Shown piece after piece: positions 25,198-34,084 of a DNA stretch of 64,000 nucleotides. A model generated the notes under the pieces. The model was not told the origin of the DNA. It ran no database searches and worked only from the letters and a program-made list of their open reading frames with translations. Numbering within the stretch: position 1 is the stretch's first letter; each line of letters opens with the position of its first letter. The stretch covers positions 248,001-312,000 of the forward strand of contig NZ_WEGL01000007.1 of NCBI RefSeq assembly GCF_009604455.1. The letters run 5' to 3'. The translations under genes were made by a program, and so were the position numbers. Source of the stretch: Streptomyces sp. RB17. GTDB lineage: Bacteria; Actinomycetota; Actinomycetes; Streptomycetales; Streptomycetaceae.

Positions 25198-25350
25198 ATG
25201 CCCAACCTCGCCACGCTCCTGGTGAACTCCGCCGCCGTGCACGGAGCGCACGTCGCCGTACGGCACGACGACACCACCCTGACGTACGAGCAGCTCGACG
25301 AGGCGAGTGCCCGGCTCACAACAATGCGGTCGCGGCATCGGCATCGGCTA
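25198..25350 (+). pseudogene. Acyl-CoA ligase (AMP-binding) N-terminal fragment
   Basis: From ATG 25198 about 40 residues (MPNLATLLVNSAAVHGAHVA, DDTTLTYEQLDEASARL) match the start of AMP-dependent acyl-CoA synthetases. Similarity ends near 25320 and the IS630-family element begins at 25351. The remaining 450 or more residues are not found right of the element, so the gene was truncated by insertion plus deletion. It lay in the same operon as the HxA TauD-like gene. Confidence 0.7.
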
Positions 25351-25379
25351 GAGATCTTTAACGGTGCGGGTTACGGCGG
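25351..25379 (+). repeat. IS630 left terminal inverted repeat
   Basis: Begins GAGATCTTTAACGG and ends GGTTACGGCGG. It matches the reverse complement of 26479-26507 except for four central bases. Confidence 0.93.
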
Positions 25380-25417
25380 ATCGTGACGGCTGTCGTGGGC
25401 CGCGCTATGCCGGGAGG

Positions 25418-26487
25418 ATGAGGTATCCCGATGGCGGCGGCTTGACGGCTGAGGAACGGGCTCGGCGTGAGCAAGTCCGGCTCGCGGCCGCCGATCTGAT
25501 CGAGGCCGGGGCCAGTGATCGGGAGGTGGCCCGGCGGTTCAGGGTGACCCGGATGTCGGCGAACCGCTGGCGGCCGGCCTTGGCCTCAGGAGGTCGGCAG
25601 GCCCTGGCCTCCAAGGACCCCGGCGGTGCTCGCTGCAAGCTCGACTCAGGGCAACTGCGACTCCTGCAGAAGGTGTTGGATGCCGGCCCGGCCGCCTCCG
25701 GCTGGCCTGACCAGTGCTGGACGCTGGCGCGGATCGCCGGGGTCGTGCGCCGCCAGTTCGGTGTCGAGTACACCCTGGCGGGGCTGGACCTGCTGCTGCA
25801 CCGCATCGGCGGGAGTGTGCAGGTGTCCTCCCGCAAGGCCACCGAGCGGGGCGAGGACAAGATCGCCGCCTGGAAGGACGAGCAGTGGCCCGTCATAAAA
25901 AGAGGGCGGCGCACTTGGGCGCCTGGCTCTGCTTCGAGGACGAAGCCGGCCGGGGCCTGAGGCCGCCCAAGGGCCGCACCTGGGGCCGGCGGGGTCACAC
26001 CCCGGTGGTGCGGGTCACCGCCGCGGGCACCAAGCGTGTCTCCATGGCCGCGCTGATCTGCACCAAAGCCGGCCATCGGCCCCGGCTGATCTACCGCATC
26101 CACCTCGACCGCGGTCCCTCCAAAGGCCGCCGCAAGGGCTTCACCGAGACCGACTACGCCCGGCTGCTCGATGCCGCCCACCAGCAGCTCGGCGGCCCCA
26201 TCGTTCTGGTGTGGGACAACTTGAACACGCACGTCAGCCGCACTATGCGGGGGCTGATCGCCGCCCGATCATGGCTGACCGTCTACCAACTGCCGCCGTA
26301 CGCTCCCGAGCTCAACCCCGTCGAGGGCGTGTGGTCGCACCTGAAGAGGTCGCTGGCCAACCTCACCAAACACGGCCTGGACCAGCTCACCGCGTTGGTG
26401 AAGACGCGGCTGAAACGCATGCAGTATCGGCCCCGCCTCATCGAGGGTCTCATCGCCAAGACCGGGCTCGACTTCCAACCGCCGTAA
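25418..26487 (+). CDS. IS630-family transposase, two frames joined by -1 frameshift
   Basis: The first frame (from ATG 25418) encodes the helix-turn-helix part (LTAEERARREQVRLAAADLI, REVARRFRVTRMSANRWRPAL). The second, in the -1 frame, encodes the DDE catalytic part (LCFEDEAGRGLRPPKGRTWG, IVLVWDNLNTHVS, YAPELNPVEGVWSHLKRS), ending at 26487. The frames overlap at an A-rich run around 25897-25903 (ATAAAAAG), a plausible slippage site. IS630 members commonly use such programmed frameshifting, so this is probably functional rather than broken. Confidence 0.85.
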
Positions 26488-26507
26488 CCTCAGCCGTTAA
26501 AGATCTC
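26479..26507 (-). repeat. IS630 right terminal inverted repeat
   Basis: Reads CCGCCGTAACC at its inner end and CGTTAAAGATCTC at its outer end, followed by the TA duplication at 26508-26509. Confidence 0.93.
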
Positions 26508-26592
26508 TAGCGCAGTCGGTTTCGCGTCTCGTCGACGTCAGTCGGTCATAGTTCACCTGGTCCTCCTCGCTCTTACCGGGGGACTCGGCAAT

Positions 26593-26619
26593 GTTGCGTA
26601 CGCTCTGTACGTCAGCAAC
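26593..26619. promoter_or_regulatory. Palindromic operator-like sequence
   Basis: GTTGC and GCAAC form the outer arms, with GTAC repeated on both sides of a GCTCT centre. The form resembles TetR-family operators. No intact regulator gene is adjacent; the rest of 26510-26884 shows no convincing gene. Confidence 0.3.
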
Positions 26620-26884
26620 CTCACTGCGCGGCGAGCACCGATCCCGTCCGCCATCGCCCCAGGTAAAGCCGAGCATATTCGTTTGGTGTGATCTTGAGGC
26701 ACGCTGTTCGCGTGGTGAGCGAGTTAGCCGGACGGGTCGTGGGAGCTCTTTCAGTGGAGCGGCAATCGTGTTCGTCGCCAAACGTCTCGTATCGCATAGC
26801 GGGCGATGGTCCCAACCTCCAGCGACGATGAAAGAGGGCTCCGCGAAGGGAGCCCTCCGAGTACGCGAGAAGAGGGGATCTCTG

Positions 26885-27280
26885 GTGTCGAACGGTCCCA
26901 TGGCGGCCGTGGTCCAGTACGTCGATGCCTTCAACCACAGTGACGCCAAAGCGATGGCAGCAACATGCGCTGACCCCATGCAGATCCTTGACGGAATGGC
27001 ACCGCATGTGTGGCAGGGGCCAACGGCCGGCGAAGACTGGTGGAGGGACGTGCTTACCGAGGGTGAGCACCTAGGGGCTTCGGGGTACCACATCGCCCTC
27101 GGCGAGCCACGGCATGTCGAAGTCACCGGTGATCACGCCTACGTCGTTGTGCCCGCGACCATGACATTCGACCTGCAGGGCAGACAGGTCACCCAGACCG
27201 GCTCGGTGTTCACAGTGGCGCTGCGCAAGATGGGCACAGAGTGGCGACTCGCGGCCTGGGCGTGGGCGAAAGGCGCGTGA
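26885..27280 (+). CDS. SnoaL/NTF2-like protein
   Basis: The 131-aa protein has the NTF2-like fold pattern: an N-terminal helix (AAVVQYVDAFNHSDAKAMAATCAD), then strands ending VFTVALRKMGTEWRLAAWAWAKG. Start GTG 26885 follows a GAGGGG ribosome-binding site by eight bases; ATG 26828 is less likely. Members act as small cyclases, isomerases or ligand-binding proteins; the substrate is unknown. It stands alone downstream of the IS630 element. Confidence 0.78.
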   Translation: MSNGPMAAVVQYVDAFNHSDAKAMAATCADPMQILDGMAPHVWQGPTAGEDWWRDVLTEGEHLGASGYHIALGEPRHVEVTGDHAYVVVPATMTFDLQGRQVTQTGSVFTVALRKMGTEWRLAAWAWAKGA

Positions 27281-27455
27281 GCGGCCCGCAGCCGGCGTAA
27301 CAAGACCGCAGCGCACACGGGCAGTCTCGGGGCGCCATCCGCGGTCGTCTCTGACGCGGACGCATGGCCTCACGGACCTTCGTCATCGTGTTAGGAGGCA
27401 TTGATCAGCTGTCTCCGCCAGGTGGTCCGCGCCGCGCGGGACGCGCGACCTCAGT

Positions 27456-27479
27456 GGCCGGCAGCGGGAGCTGCCGGCC
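27456..27479. terminator. Perfect inverted repeat upstream of DyP operon
   Basis: GGCCGGCAGC, a GGGA loop and the exact reverse complement form a 10-bp hairpin. It lies 175 bases after the SnoaL-like gene and 88 bases before the next gene, so it may end the former or regulate the latter. Confidence 0.45.
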
Positions 27480-27567
27480 CCCTCCCGTTCCCGCTTGGCG
27501 GGCGCGCCCCGCCGTCCGGTGCCACGCTGGATGAGGGTTCCGGCCTGTGAGATGCGGAGGAGCGGAC

Positions 27568-28101
27568 ATGGAGATCAAGCCGCAGGCGGTCGCCATCCCC
27601 AAGGAGACCGACCATCTGGAACAGGGCAAGTACGGGCCCGTCTTTCCCAGGACCCCGGCCTGCTACGGGTTCACCATCATCGCGAACGTCAAACCGGGCA
27701 GGGCCGAAGCGATACGGGAGCACGGCCGCACCCTGGCCAAGGCGCTGGAGCAGGATCCGTACCTTCTCGCACCTTTGAAGCTGCACTACCTGCGCTGGGT
27801 TCTCTTCGACGACGACACCCGCTTCCTGTACCAGGGAATCTTCGACACCGACTTCGACAAGTACACCGAGGACGCCGTCGCGCTGTTCAGCAAGGCGGGT
27901 GTGAGCACCACCTTCGAGAACCTCGAAGGGTTTCCCGAGGACTGGCGGACGAATCCCGAGGGGTTCGTGCGGTTCGTACGGGAACACCACTGTCCGAGCT
28001 TCATCGAGTACGGAGAGTATCCGTACGTGACGGCGGACGAGATCAAGAAGGCTTTGCGGATCAAGGGCGCCCTTTCGGAGATGCTCGATCAGATGCAGTG
28101 A
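27568..28101 (+). CDS. Hypothetical protein of DyP operon, alpha+beta barrel-like
   Basis: The 177-aa protein starts at ATG 27568 directly after GGAGGAGCGGAC. I do not recognise a named family. Segments such as YGFTIIANVKPGRAEAIREHG and LHYLRWVLFDDDTRFLYQGIFDTDFDKYTEDAV resemble the ferredoxin-like halves of DyP peroxidases and chlorite dismutases, so a dimeric alpha/beta barrel is likely. It is the first of five genes running in one direction with the DyP peroxidase. A heme or redox accessory role is inference. Confidence 0.68.
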   Translation: MEIKPQAVAIPKETDHLEQGKYGPVFPRTPACYGFTIIANVKPGRAEAIREHGRTLAKALEQDPYLLAPLKLHYLRWVLFDDDTRFLYQGIFDTDFDKYTEDAVALFSKAGVSTTFENLEGFPEDWRTNPEGFVRFVREHHCPSFIEYGEYPYVTADEIKKALRIKGALSEMLDQMQ

Positions 28102-28112
28102 GGCTGAGCGCA

Positions 28113-29126
28113 ATGGGTGAGGTCAAGACCGCGCGCACGTACAACCAGCGGCACATTCCGCGGGAGTACACCCCTGGCGGCCGGCGAGTGAGCATCTACG
28201 TCTCGTGGAGCTATCCGGCCGAGACCGGTCGCAACGCGGCCGAGCTGGACAATCGCTTCTCCACGATGACCGAGGTCAGGCGGGTGGCCTGGCCCGCGTA
28301 CGAGGACCCGAAGTGGTCGGACCCGTACCGGTTCCAGCAGGGCATCGCCGGCTCACTGGAGCTGTTCTTCTGGGCCTGGGTGCCGTTCCAGGACTACGTC
28401 GAGGAGGTCACGGGGCATCCCGTCCCGGTGTATCAGCGCATCGACCAGGCCGGTTTCTTCACACCGCTCGATGAGCGGGTGCTCGACGATACCGATGTGA
28501 TGTTCGTGTTCGGGCTGGACCACGCCGTCACCGAGCAGGATGCCCAGCCCGGGGAGATCGACGCCCTGCGGGCGTTCCTCGCACGGGAGGACGCCTGCCT
28601 CATCCTGGGCCCGCACCACGATGTCGGCGCCTCGGACGACCTGAAGGTCCGGGAGATGGAGTACCGCCACCACGGCGATCCCCTGGTGCCCCGGCAGCAG
28701 CGCTTCGCCACCTACGTCAGGGACCTGATGAAGGGCCTCGGCGTGCCGGTGATGAACCGGTACGGACTGCGTCCGGCGACGCGCGAGGGCAACCAGATCG
28801 CCCCGCTGTCCACGGTCCGGGACCTGGATCCGAAGGGCTGGCTGGAGGGGGTGACGAACTTCAACTTCCACATGCACCTGCCCCACTACGACGTGACGAC
28901 CGACGACCCGGGCGCCATTCGTGTGCTGGCCAGGCAGCCGATCGACACCTCGAGGCCGCATCCGTTCACGGAGGCCGGCAACTCCGAGTTCAGCATGTTC
29001 CTGTGGATGCCGCCCAGCGGTGACCGCGCGGCCGATCTGCTGCTGGCGGACTCGACGATCTTCAGTTCCCTGTTCGGCGGAGACGACAGCCTGCGGAACT
29101 TCTGGCGCAACCTCGTCTCCAAGTAA
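28113..29126 (+). CDS. Hypothetical protein of DyP operon, 337 aa
   Basis: The gene starts at ATG 28113, 11 bases after the previous stop with GAGG about nine bases upstream. The soluble 337-aa product has no signal peptide or membrane helix. Landmark segments are VMFVFGLDHAVTEQDAQPGE, LILGPHHDVGASDDLKV and FNFHMHLPHYDV; the His-rich parts could bind metal or heme, and the LGPHHDVG stretch vaguely recalls glutamine-amidotransferase-like folds. I do not recognise the family. It lies between the small barrel protein and the DyP peroxidase. Confidence 0.68.
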   Translation: MGEVKTARTYNQRHIPREYTPGGRRVSIYVSWSYPAETGRNAAELDNRFSTMTEVRRVAWPAYEDPKWSDPYRFQQGIAGSLELFFWAWVPFQDYVEEVTGHPVPVYQRIDQAGFFTPLDERVLDDTDVMFVFGLDHAVTEQDAQPGEIDALRAFLAREDACLILGPHHDVGASDDLKVREMEYRHHGDPLVPRQQRFATYVRDLMKGLGVPVMNRYGLRPATREGNQIAPLSTVRDLDPKGWLEGVTNFNFHMHLPHYDVTTDDPGAIRVLARQPIDTSRPHPFTEAGNSEFSMFLWMPPSGDRAADLLLADSTIFSSLFGGDDSLRNFWRNLVSK

Positions 29127-29146
29127 GGCTGGCCTGGAGGTCAACC

Positions 29147-30481
29147 GTGAGCTTGCACACGGACGTCGCGTTGGAACTCGACGACATCCAGCGTGGGGTT
29201 CTCAGTCCCCGGCCGACGCCGTACGCCGCGACCTACCTCGCCTTCCGCATCGACGACCAGGGCGATGGGCGGGAGTTGATGCGGCGCGCGAGTACGGCGG
29301 TGACCTCCGCGGCGGACTCCGCCAGCCCACTCGGAGAGACGTGGGTGAGCGTAGCCGTCACCTGCCGCGGCCTGGAGGTACTAGGGGTGCCGCGCGCCTC
29401 GCTGGACACGTTCGCCTGGGAGTTCCGGCGGGGAATGGCCGCCCGCGCCGATGCACTGGGCGATGTGGGCGAGAGCAGCCCGGAGCGCTGGGAAGCGCCG
29501 CTGGGCAGCCCCGACGTCCATGTGGTGATCACGGCCGTCGCGCCCGACCCGGTGCACTTGGAGGCGGCCGTCGACCGGGCCCGCCCCGCCTACGACCGAC
29601 TGTCCGGCGTGACGGCGATATGGCGACAGGACTGCTACGCGCTGCCGACCGAGACCGAGCATTTCGGCTATCGCGACGGGGTCAGCCATCCGTCCGTCGA
29701 AGGCAGCGGCATACCAGGATCGAACCAGTTGGAAGTGCCGCTGAAGGCCGGTGAGTTCGTCCTCGGCTACCCGGACGAGATCGGTGGCATCCAGACCCCG
29801 CAGCCGACCGTGCTGGGGCGTAACGGCAGCTACGCCGTCTTCCGCAAGCTCCATCAGAAGGTCGGCGAGTTCCGCCGCTATCTGAAGGAAAACTCCAGCG
29901 GTCCCCAGGACGAGGAACTGATCGCTGCGAAGATCATGGGACGCTGGCGCAGCGGCGCTCCCCTGGCGCTGGCTCCGCAGGCCGACGATCCGGCCCTTGG
30001 CGCGGACCCGTACCGCCGTAACACGTTCCTGTACGAGAGCGACGATCCGGCGGGGTTCAAGACTCCCGGCGGCTGCCACATCCGCCGGGCCAACCCCCGT
30101 GACGCCGCAGTGGCAGGAGAGGTGCGACTGCACCGCATGATCCGCCGCGGCGCCGTCTACGGCCCGCCGCTGCCCGAGGGGGTACTGCAGGACGACGGAG
30201 CCGACCGCGGCCTGATGTTCGCGTTCATCGGCGCGCACCTGGGGCGGCAGTTCGAGTTCGTCCAGTCGCAGTGGATGCACGACGGCGTCTTCTTCGGCGC
30301 GGACAATGCACAGGACCCCGTGACCGGATCCCGCGACGGCTCCGCCGACTTCACCATTCCCCGGCGGCCGCTGCGCCGGCGCCTCGCCTCGTTGCCGCGG
30401 TTCGTCGTCACCCGGGGCGGCGAGTACTGCTTCCTGCCGAGCCTGACCGCCCTGCGCTGGCTCGGCGGCCTGCACGACTGA
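29147..30481 (+). CDS. DyP-type heme peroxidase
   Basis: The 444-aa protein carries the DyP signature GYRDGVSHP (catalytic Asp in GxxDG, about residue 177) and the proximal heme ligand region GGCHIRRANPR (about residue 305), with conserved distal residues before FAFIGAHLGRQFEFVQSQW. There is no Tat signal, so it should be cytoplasmic. It starts at GTG 29147, 20 bases after the preceding gene, and is followed by a BASS-type transporter. It oxidises dyes or phenolics using H2O2; the physiological substrate is unknown. Confidence 0.92.
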   Translation: MSLHTDVALELDDIQRGVLSPRPTPYAATYLAFRIDDQGDGRELMRRASTAVTSAADSASPLGETWVSVAVTCRGLEVLGVPRASLDTFAWEFRRGMAARADALGDVGESSPERWEAPLGSPDVHVVITAVAPDPVHLEAAVDRARPAYDRLSGVTAIWRQDCYALPTETEHFGYRDGVSHPSVEGSGIPGSNQLEVPLKAGEFVLGYPDEIGGIQTPQPTVLGRNGSYAVFRKLHQKVGEFRRYLKENSSGPQDEELIAAKIMGRWRSGAPLALAPQADDPALGADPYRRNTFLYESDDPAGFKTPGGCHIRRANPRDAAVAGEVRLHRMIRRGAVYGPPLPEGVLQDDGADRGLMFAFIGAHLGRQFEFVQSQWMHDGVFFGADNAQDPVTGSRDGSADFTIPRRPLRRRLASLPRFVVTRGGEYCFLPSLTALRWLGGLHD

Positions 30482-30541
30482 CAGCGTGGCGACGGACGCC
30501 CCGGCGCCGTCCCCACTGCTCCGCCGCCGGAGGTCAAGCTG

Positions 30542-31441
30542 ATGGAGACCCTGCACCTGGTGCTCAACGCAGTCACCGTCATCTTCATCGCGGCCACCAT
30601 GTTCGCAGCCGGCCTGGGCGCCACGGTCTCGGCACTGCGCGGCATCTTCACCGACGTCCCGCTCCTGTTGTTGGCGCTGATCACCAACATGGCGGTGGTC
30701 CCGCTGCTCGGCTGGGGCATCGGTGCGCTGTTCGGCCTCCCCTCCGCCGCCTTCATCGCGCTGATCCTGGTCGCCGCCTCCCCGGGCGGCCCCTTCGGGG
30801 CGAAACTCGCCATGGTGCAGAACGGTGACGTCGTCGGCGGCGCGGCGATGCAAGTGCTGCTCGCCTCGGTCGGCAGCATCACCTTCGCCCCCACCGTCAA
30901 CGGCCTTCTGACCGCCGCCGACGTCGGCACCAACGTCTCCCTCGACGTGGGAGCACTGGTGCGGACGGTAGCCCTGCTGCAACTCGTGCCGTTCGCGATC
31001 GGCCTGCTGATACGCCGATACGCCGAGCCCACCGCGCGGTCGTGGCACCCCCCGGCGGCGGCAGTCTCCAACGTCACGTTCCTGATCGTGCTGGCGGGCA
31101 TGCTGCTCGGAAACTGGAAGGGTGTCGTCGCGCTCCTCGGCTCTCTCTCGCTCCTCGCCGGGTTCCTGCTCTCGGCCATCGCCTTCGCCGCAGGAACGCT
31201 GCTGGCCACGGGTCCGCCCGTGCGGCGTACCACCATGGGCGGTGTCGCGTCGGTACGAAACGCCGGTCCCGCACTGGCCGCGATCGGCATCGCCTTCAAC
31301 GACCAGCCCGCTGTCCTCGGAGCGCTCGCCGCCATCCTGCTCAGCGGCCTGGCAGCAGCCCTTCCGATCGCCACGTTCCTCAGCAGCCGGCGAAAGCCCC
31401 CTACGGCAGCAGAGACGGAGGTGGGGACGCATGACCGATGA
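30542..31441 (+). CDS. BASS-family (bile acid:sodium symporter-like) transporter
   Basis: The 299-aa membrane protein has nine to ten hydrophobic segments. The ASPGGPFGAKLA loop in the first half and ASVRNAGPALAAIG in the second are crossover-type motifs of the BASS/SBF family. It follows the DyP gene by 60 bases and overlaps the SpoIIE-type gene by 11 bases, so it is part of the operon. Organic anion transport is the family role; the substrate is unknown. Confidence 0.82.
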   Translation: METLHLVLNAVTVIFIAATMFAAGLGATVSALRGIFTDVPLLLLALITNMAVVPLLGWGIGALFGLPSAAFIALILVAASPGGPFGAKLAMVQNGDVVGGAAMQVLLASVGSITFAPTVNGLLTAADVGTNVSLDVGALVRTVALLQLVPFAIGLLIRRYAEPTARSWHPPAAAVSNVTFLIVLAGMLLGNWKGVVALLGSLSLLAGFLLSAIAFAAGTLLATGPPVRRTTMGGVASVRNAGPALAAIGIAFNDQPAVLGALAAILLSGLAAALPIATFLSSRRKPPTAAETEVGTHDR

Positions 31442-33634
31442 TGACGCGCTCATGCTCATCGACGAGACGGGCCGGATCATCGAGTGGCGCCGTCCCGCCG
31501 AGGAGCTTTTCGGACGGTCCGCCACAGAGGCCGTCGGCCGGCCCGTGGCCGCACTCATGGGCGACGTGGTCGCGCTCATGGGCAGGCGGCCCCCGCCGAC
31601 GCATGGCATCGGGAGAAGCTTTCGAGCGGGCCCCCTGTAGTGGTCCAGCCGGTACTTCGAGGGACGTCGGTGGCCTGGGAAGTGCTCAGGCCGGCGGAGT
31701 CGACCACGGCCGCGGATTGGGCGATCCTCAGGGCGATGTTCACGCAGTCTCCGGTGAGCCTGGCCGTACTCGACCAGGACCTGCGGGTGGTTCGCATCAA
31801 CACCGCGACACGCAGGCTCCTGGAGAGCCCACGGGAACACGTGCTCGGTCAGCCCCTGACAGAAGCCTTCGTGTTCGAGGAGCCCGCCAAGGCGGAGGCC
31901 GTGGCTCGCGGTGTACTCAGGAACGGACAGTCGGTGCTGAACAGCCGCTCGGAGGTGCTGGGCCTGGTGGTTTCCGCGATCGATGTCACCGACCGCGAGG
32001 TCGGCCGTCAGCGGCTGGCCGTCCTGGAAAGCGTTCGTGCCCGGGTCGGACAGCGGCTGGACGTCGTCGCCGTCTGCGAGGAGTTCGTGAACGCGGTGGT
32101 CCCCGACTTCTCGGGTGTCGCCGCTGTGGAGGTGGTCGAGGATGTGGTCCGCGGAGAAACACCTCCGCTGGCCCCCGTCGACCGTGATCTGCCGCCGCGC
32201 CGGGCCGCCTTCCGGGGCCATGTATCGGCCTATCCGGTCGGCGAGGTCCGTGCCCTGCCGTACGGAACACCGTTCTCACGCGTGCTTTCCGATCTCCGGC
32301 CGCGCCTGGTCCCGGTGGAGGAGGACAGCCCGTGGCTCTCAGCGGATCCGGTCCGGGCCGAGGCCATCCGCCGCTCCCATGCGCACTCTCTGATCGTCGC
32401 TCCCCTGGCTCTGCGGGGGGAGGTGCTCGGTGTGGCCAGCTTCTACCGTCGCCAGGAGGAGGACCCCTTCACAGAAGAAGACCTCGCGCTGGCGTTCGAC
32501 TTCTGCGCGCACACCGCGCTGTGCATCGACAACGCCCGCCGGTACGTCCGTGAGCGGACGATCGCAGCTACCGTGCACCGGCGGCTTCTCCCCCAGCATC
32601 CTCAAGCACAGACCACCGTCGAGATCTCCCCTCTGCACCTTCCCAGCCCCCAGGGCGGAGGCTCATGGTTCGACGTGATCGCGCTGCCCGGCGCGAGGAC
32701 GGCCCTGGTGGCCGGCGACGTCACCGGGCACGGGGTTGCCACAGCCACCGCCATGGGACAACTGCGCACGGCCATCCACGCTCTCGCCGCGCTGAATCTT
32801 CCGCCGGACGAGCTGCTGGCCCGGCTGAGCGACACCGCCGTCCGCCTAGCCGCCGAGCGCGCCGCACTGCCTCCCGGCGACCCCCTGCACCGCGAACCGC
32901 TCACCGCCGCCTGCGGCATCGCCGTCTACGACCCGGTCGACCACACCTGCACCATCGCCAGCGCCGGACTCCCGCAGCCGGTCGCCGTCTTCCCCGACGG
33001 CTCCTCAGTCGCCCTGCCCGTCCCGGCAGGACCCCTTCTCGGCGCCGCAGGTGAAGAGCCCTTCCCCGCAACAACGGTCGACCTCCCCGAGGGAAGCACC
33101 CTCGCGATGGGCACTTCCGTGCTGGCGGACGAGGTCCTCTCACCAACCGGCCCTCTGCGCCCGCTGCTGGACCACGGCAGTCAACAGCGACTTCCGGACC
33201 TGTGCGACACGATCGCCTACGCCCTCAACAGCGCCGACCGGACCAACGAGAGTCTGCTCCTGCTGGCACGCACCACAGCCCTACCCTCCAGCCAGGTCCT
33301 GAGCCGACCCCTTCCACACGACCCCACCGCCGCACCCCTCGCCCGTAGGGAAACCCGACGCCAACTGGAGATCTGGGGCGTCGACGAGGAGACGGCGTTC
33401 ACCACCGAACTGATCGTCAGCGAACTCGTCAGCAATGCCGTCCGCTACGGCGCCGCTCCCCTCCAACTGCGTCTGATCTTCGATCGGATGCTGACCTGCG
33501 AGGTCAGCGACGGCGCGATGAGCGCTCCGCTGGTGAAACATGCGCGCACCGTCGACGGCGCACACCTGCCGACAGCTGGCCCGCCGGCCGCCTCTCGGGC
33601 AGACCTCTCGCCGGAACGCATCCAGCACACATGA
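31431..33634 (+). pseudogene. PAS-GAF-SpoIIE phosphatase-HATPase protein with frameshift
   Basis: From ATG 31431 the first frame encodes a PAS start (LMLIDETGRIIEWRRPAEELFG) and stops at 31640. The following frame carries the rest without a stop: PAS (AVLDQDLRVVRINTATRRLL), GAF (about 32040-32560), SpoIIE-type PP2C phosphatase (LVAGDVTGHGVATATAMGQLR) and a C-terminal RsbW-like HATPase (TELIVSELVSNAVRYG). A single missing base in the C/G-rich run near 31580-31590 would explain the switch. Either this is a recent mutation, a sequencing error, or translation restarts at ATG 31736. Such proteins regulate anti-sigma/anti-anti-sigma pairs. The start overlaps the transporter gene by 11 bases. Confidence 0.8.
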
Positions 33635-33643
33635 GGCCGGGAA
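33612..33643 (+). repeat. 32-bp direct repeat, copy 1
   Basis: Covers the last codons (ERIQHT) and stop of the SpoIIE-type gene plus GAGGCCGGGAA. It matches 37412-37443 at 30 of 32 positions, and the two flanks diverge immediately after. Confidence 0.75.
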
Positions 33644-34084
33644 ACCGCGTGAACACGCGAGAATTACGGAGGGGTGTTTCCCCAGGCCAGACAGCCCGCA
33701 GTCGACGTTTCCGCAGGTCACAGACCCGCCCAGGGAAAACTCCTCTGCTTCTGACATCAACGGGGGCGGTCACCCGCGATCGGGGCGCCTCTTCCGGCAC
33801 CACATCCTGGGGCTGAGGCTCAACGACTGGACCTTCCTCGGCGTCTTCACGGCGGCGGCGTACCTCGTCCTCACCTCCCGCTGCCCCCGCTAGAGCACCG
33901 CACGGCCGAAGGGCCCGTCAACGCCGGCCGAGGAGGACCAGGCGCGGCCCCGGACCACCGCCTGTCAGGCCACCGGCGGCTGACCCGACTCTCCTGTCCC
34001 TTCCTGTTCGCACGGCCCCGGCCACTACGGTGCCATCACCCCACCGCGTACGAGTTCATACGAGACCCACCGGGTAAGGACCCC
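33644..34084. other. Intergenic region with possible membrane-peptide remnant
   Basis: About 440 bases. Bases 33800-33893 encode GLRLNDWTFLGVFTAAAYLVL then a short tail and a stop, which looks like a transmembrane segment of a small protein, but no start codon with a ribosome-binding site precedes it. Otherwise nothing is recognised; the ABC transporter promoter is at the right end. Confidence 0.4.

Larger units (their letters stand above)
25351..26507 (+). mobile_element. IS630-family insertion sequence
   Basis: The 1157-bp element is bounded by 29-bp terminal inverted repeats (25351-25379 and 26479-26507, four internal mismatches) and flanked by TA on both sides (25349-25350 and 26508-26509), the target-site duplication typical of IS630/Tc1-mariner. 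It encodes a transposase in two overlapping frames. It separates an acyl-CoA ligase fragment from unrelated sequence. Confidence 0.93.

Noticed and set aside
26510..26570. Possible truncated TetR start on the minus strand right of the IS630 element
   Set aside because: A GTG with a GAGGAG site and a nearby palindrome exist, but the residues do not form a TetR helix-turn-helix and no continuation is found across the element.
29381..32221. Very long open frame (about 946 codons) on the minus strand
   Set aside because: It is antisense to the DyP, BASS and SpoIIE genes, whose motifs are clear; its sequence is Arg/Gly/Gln-rich low complexity typical of GC-rich shadow frames.
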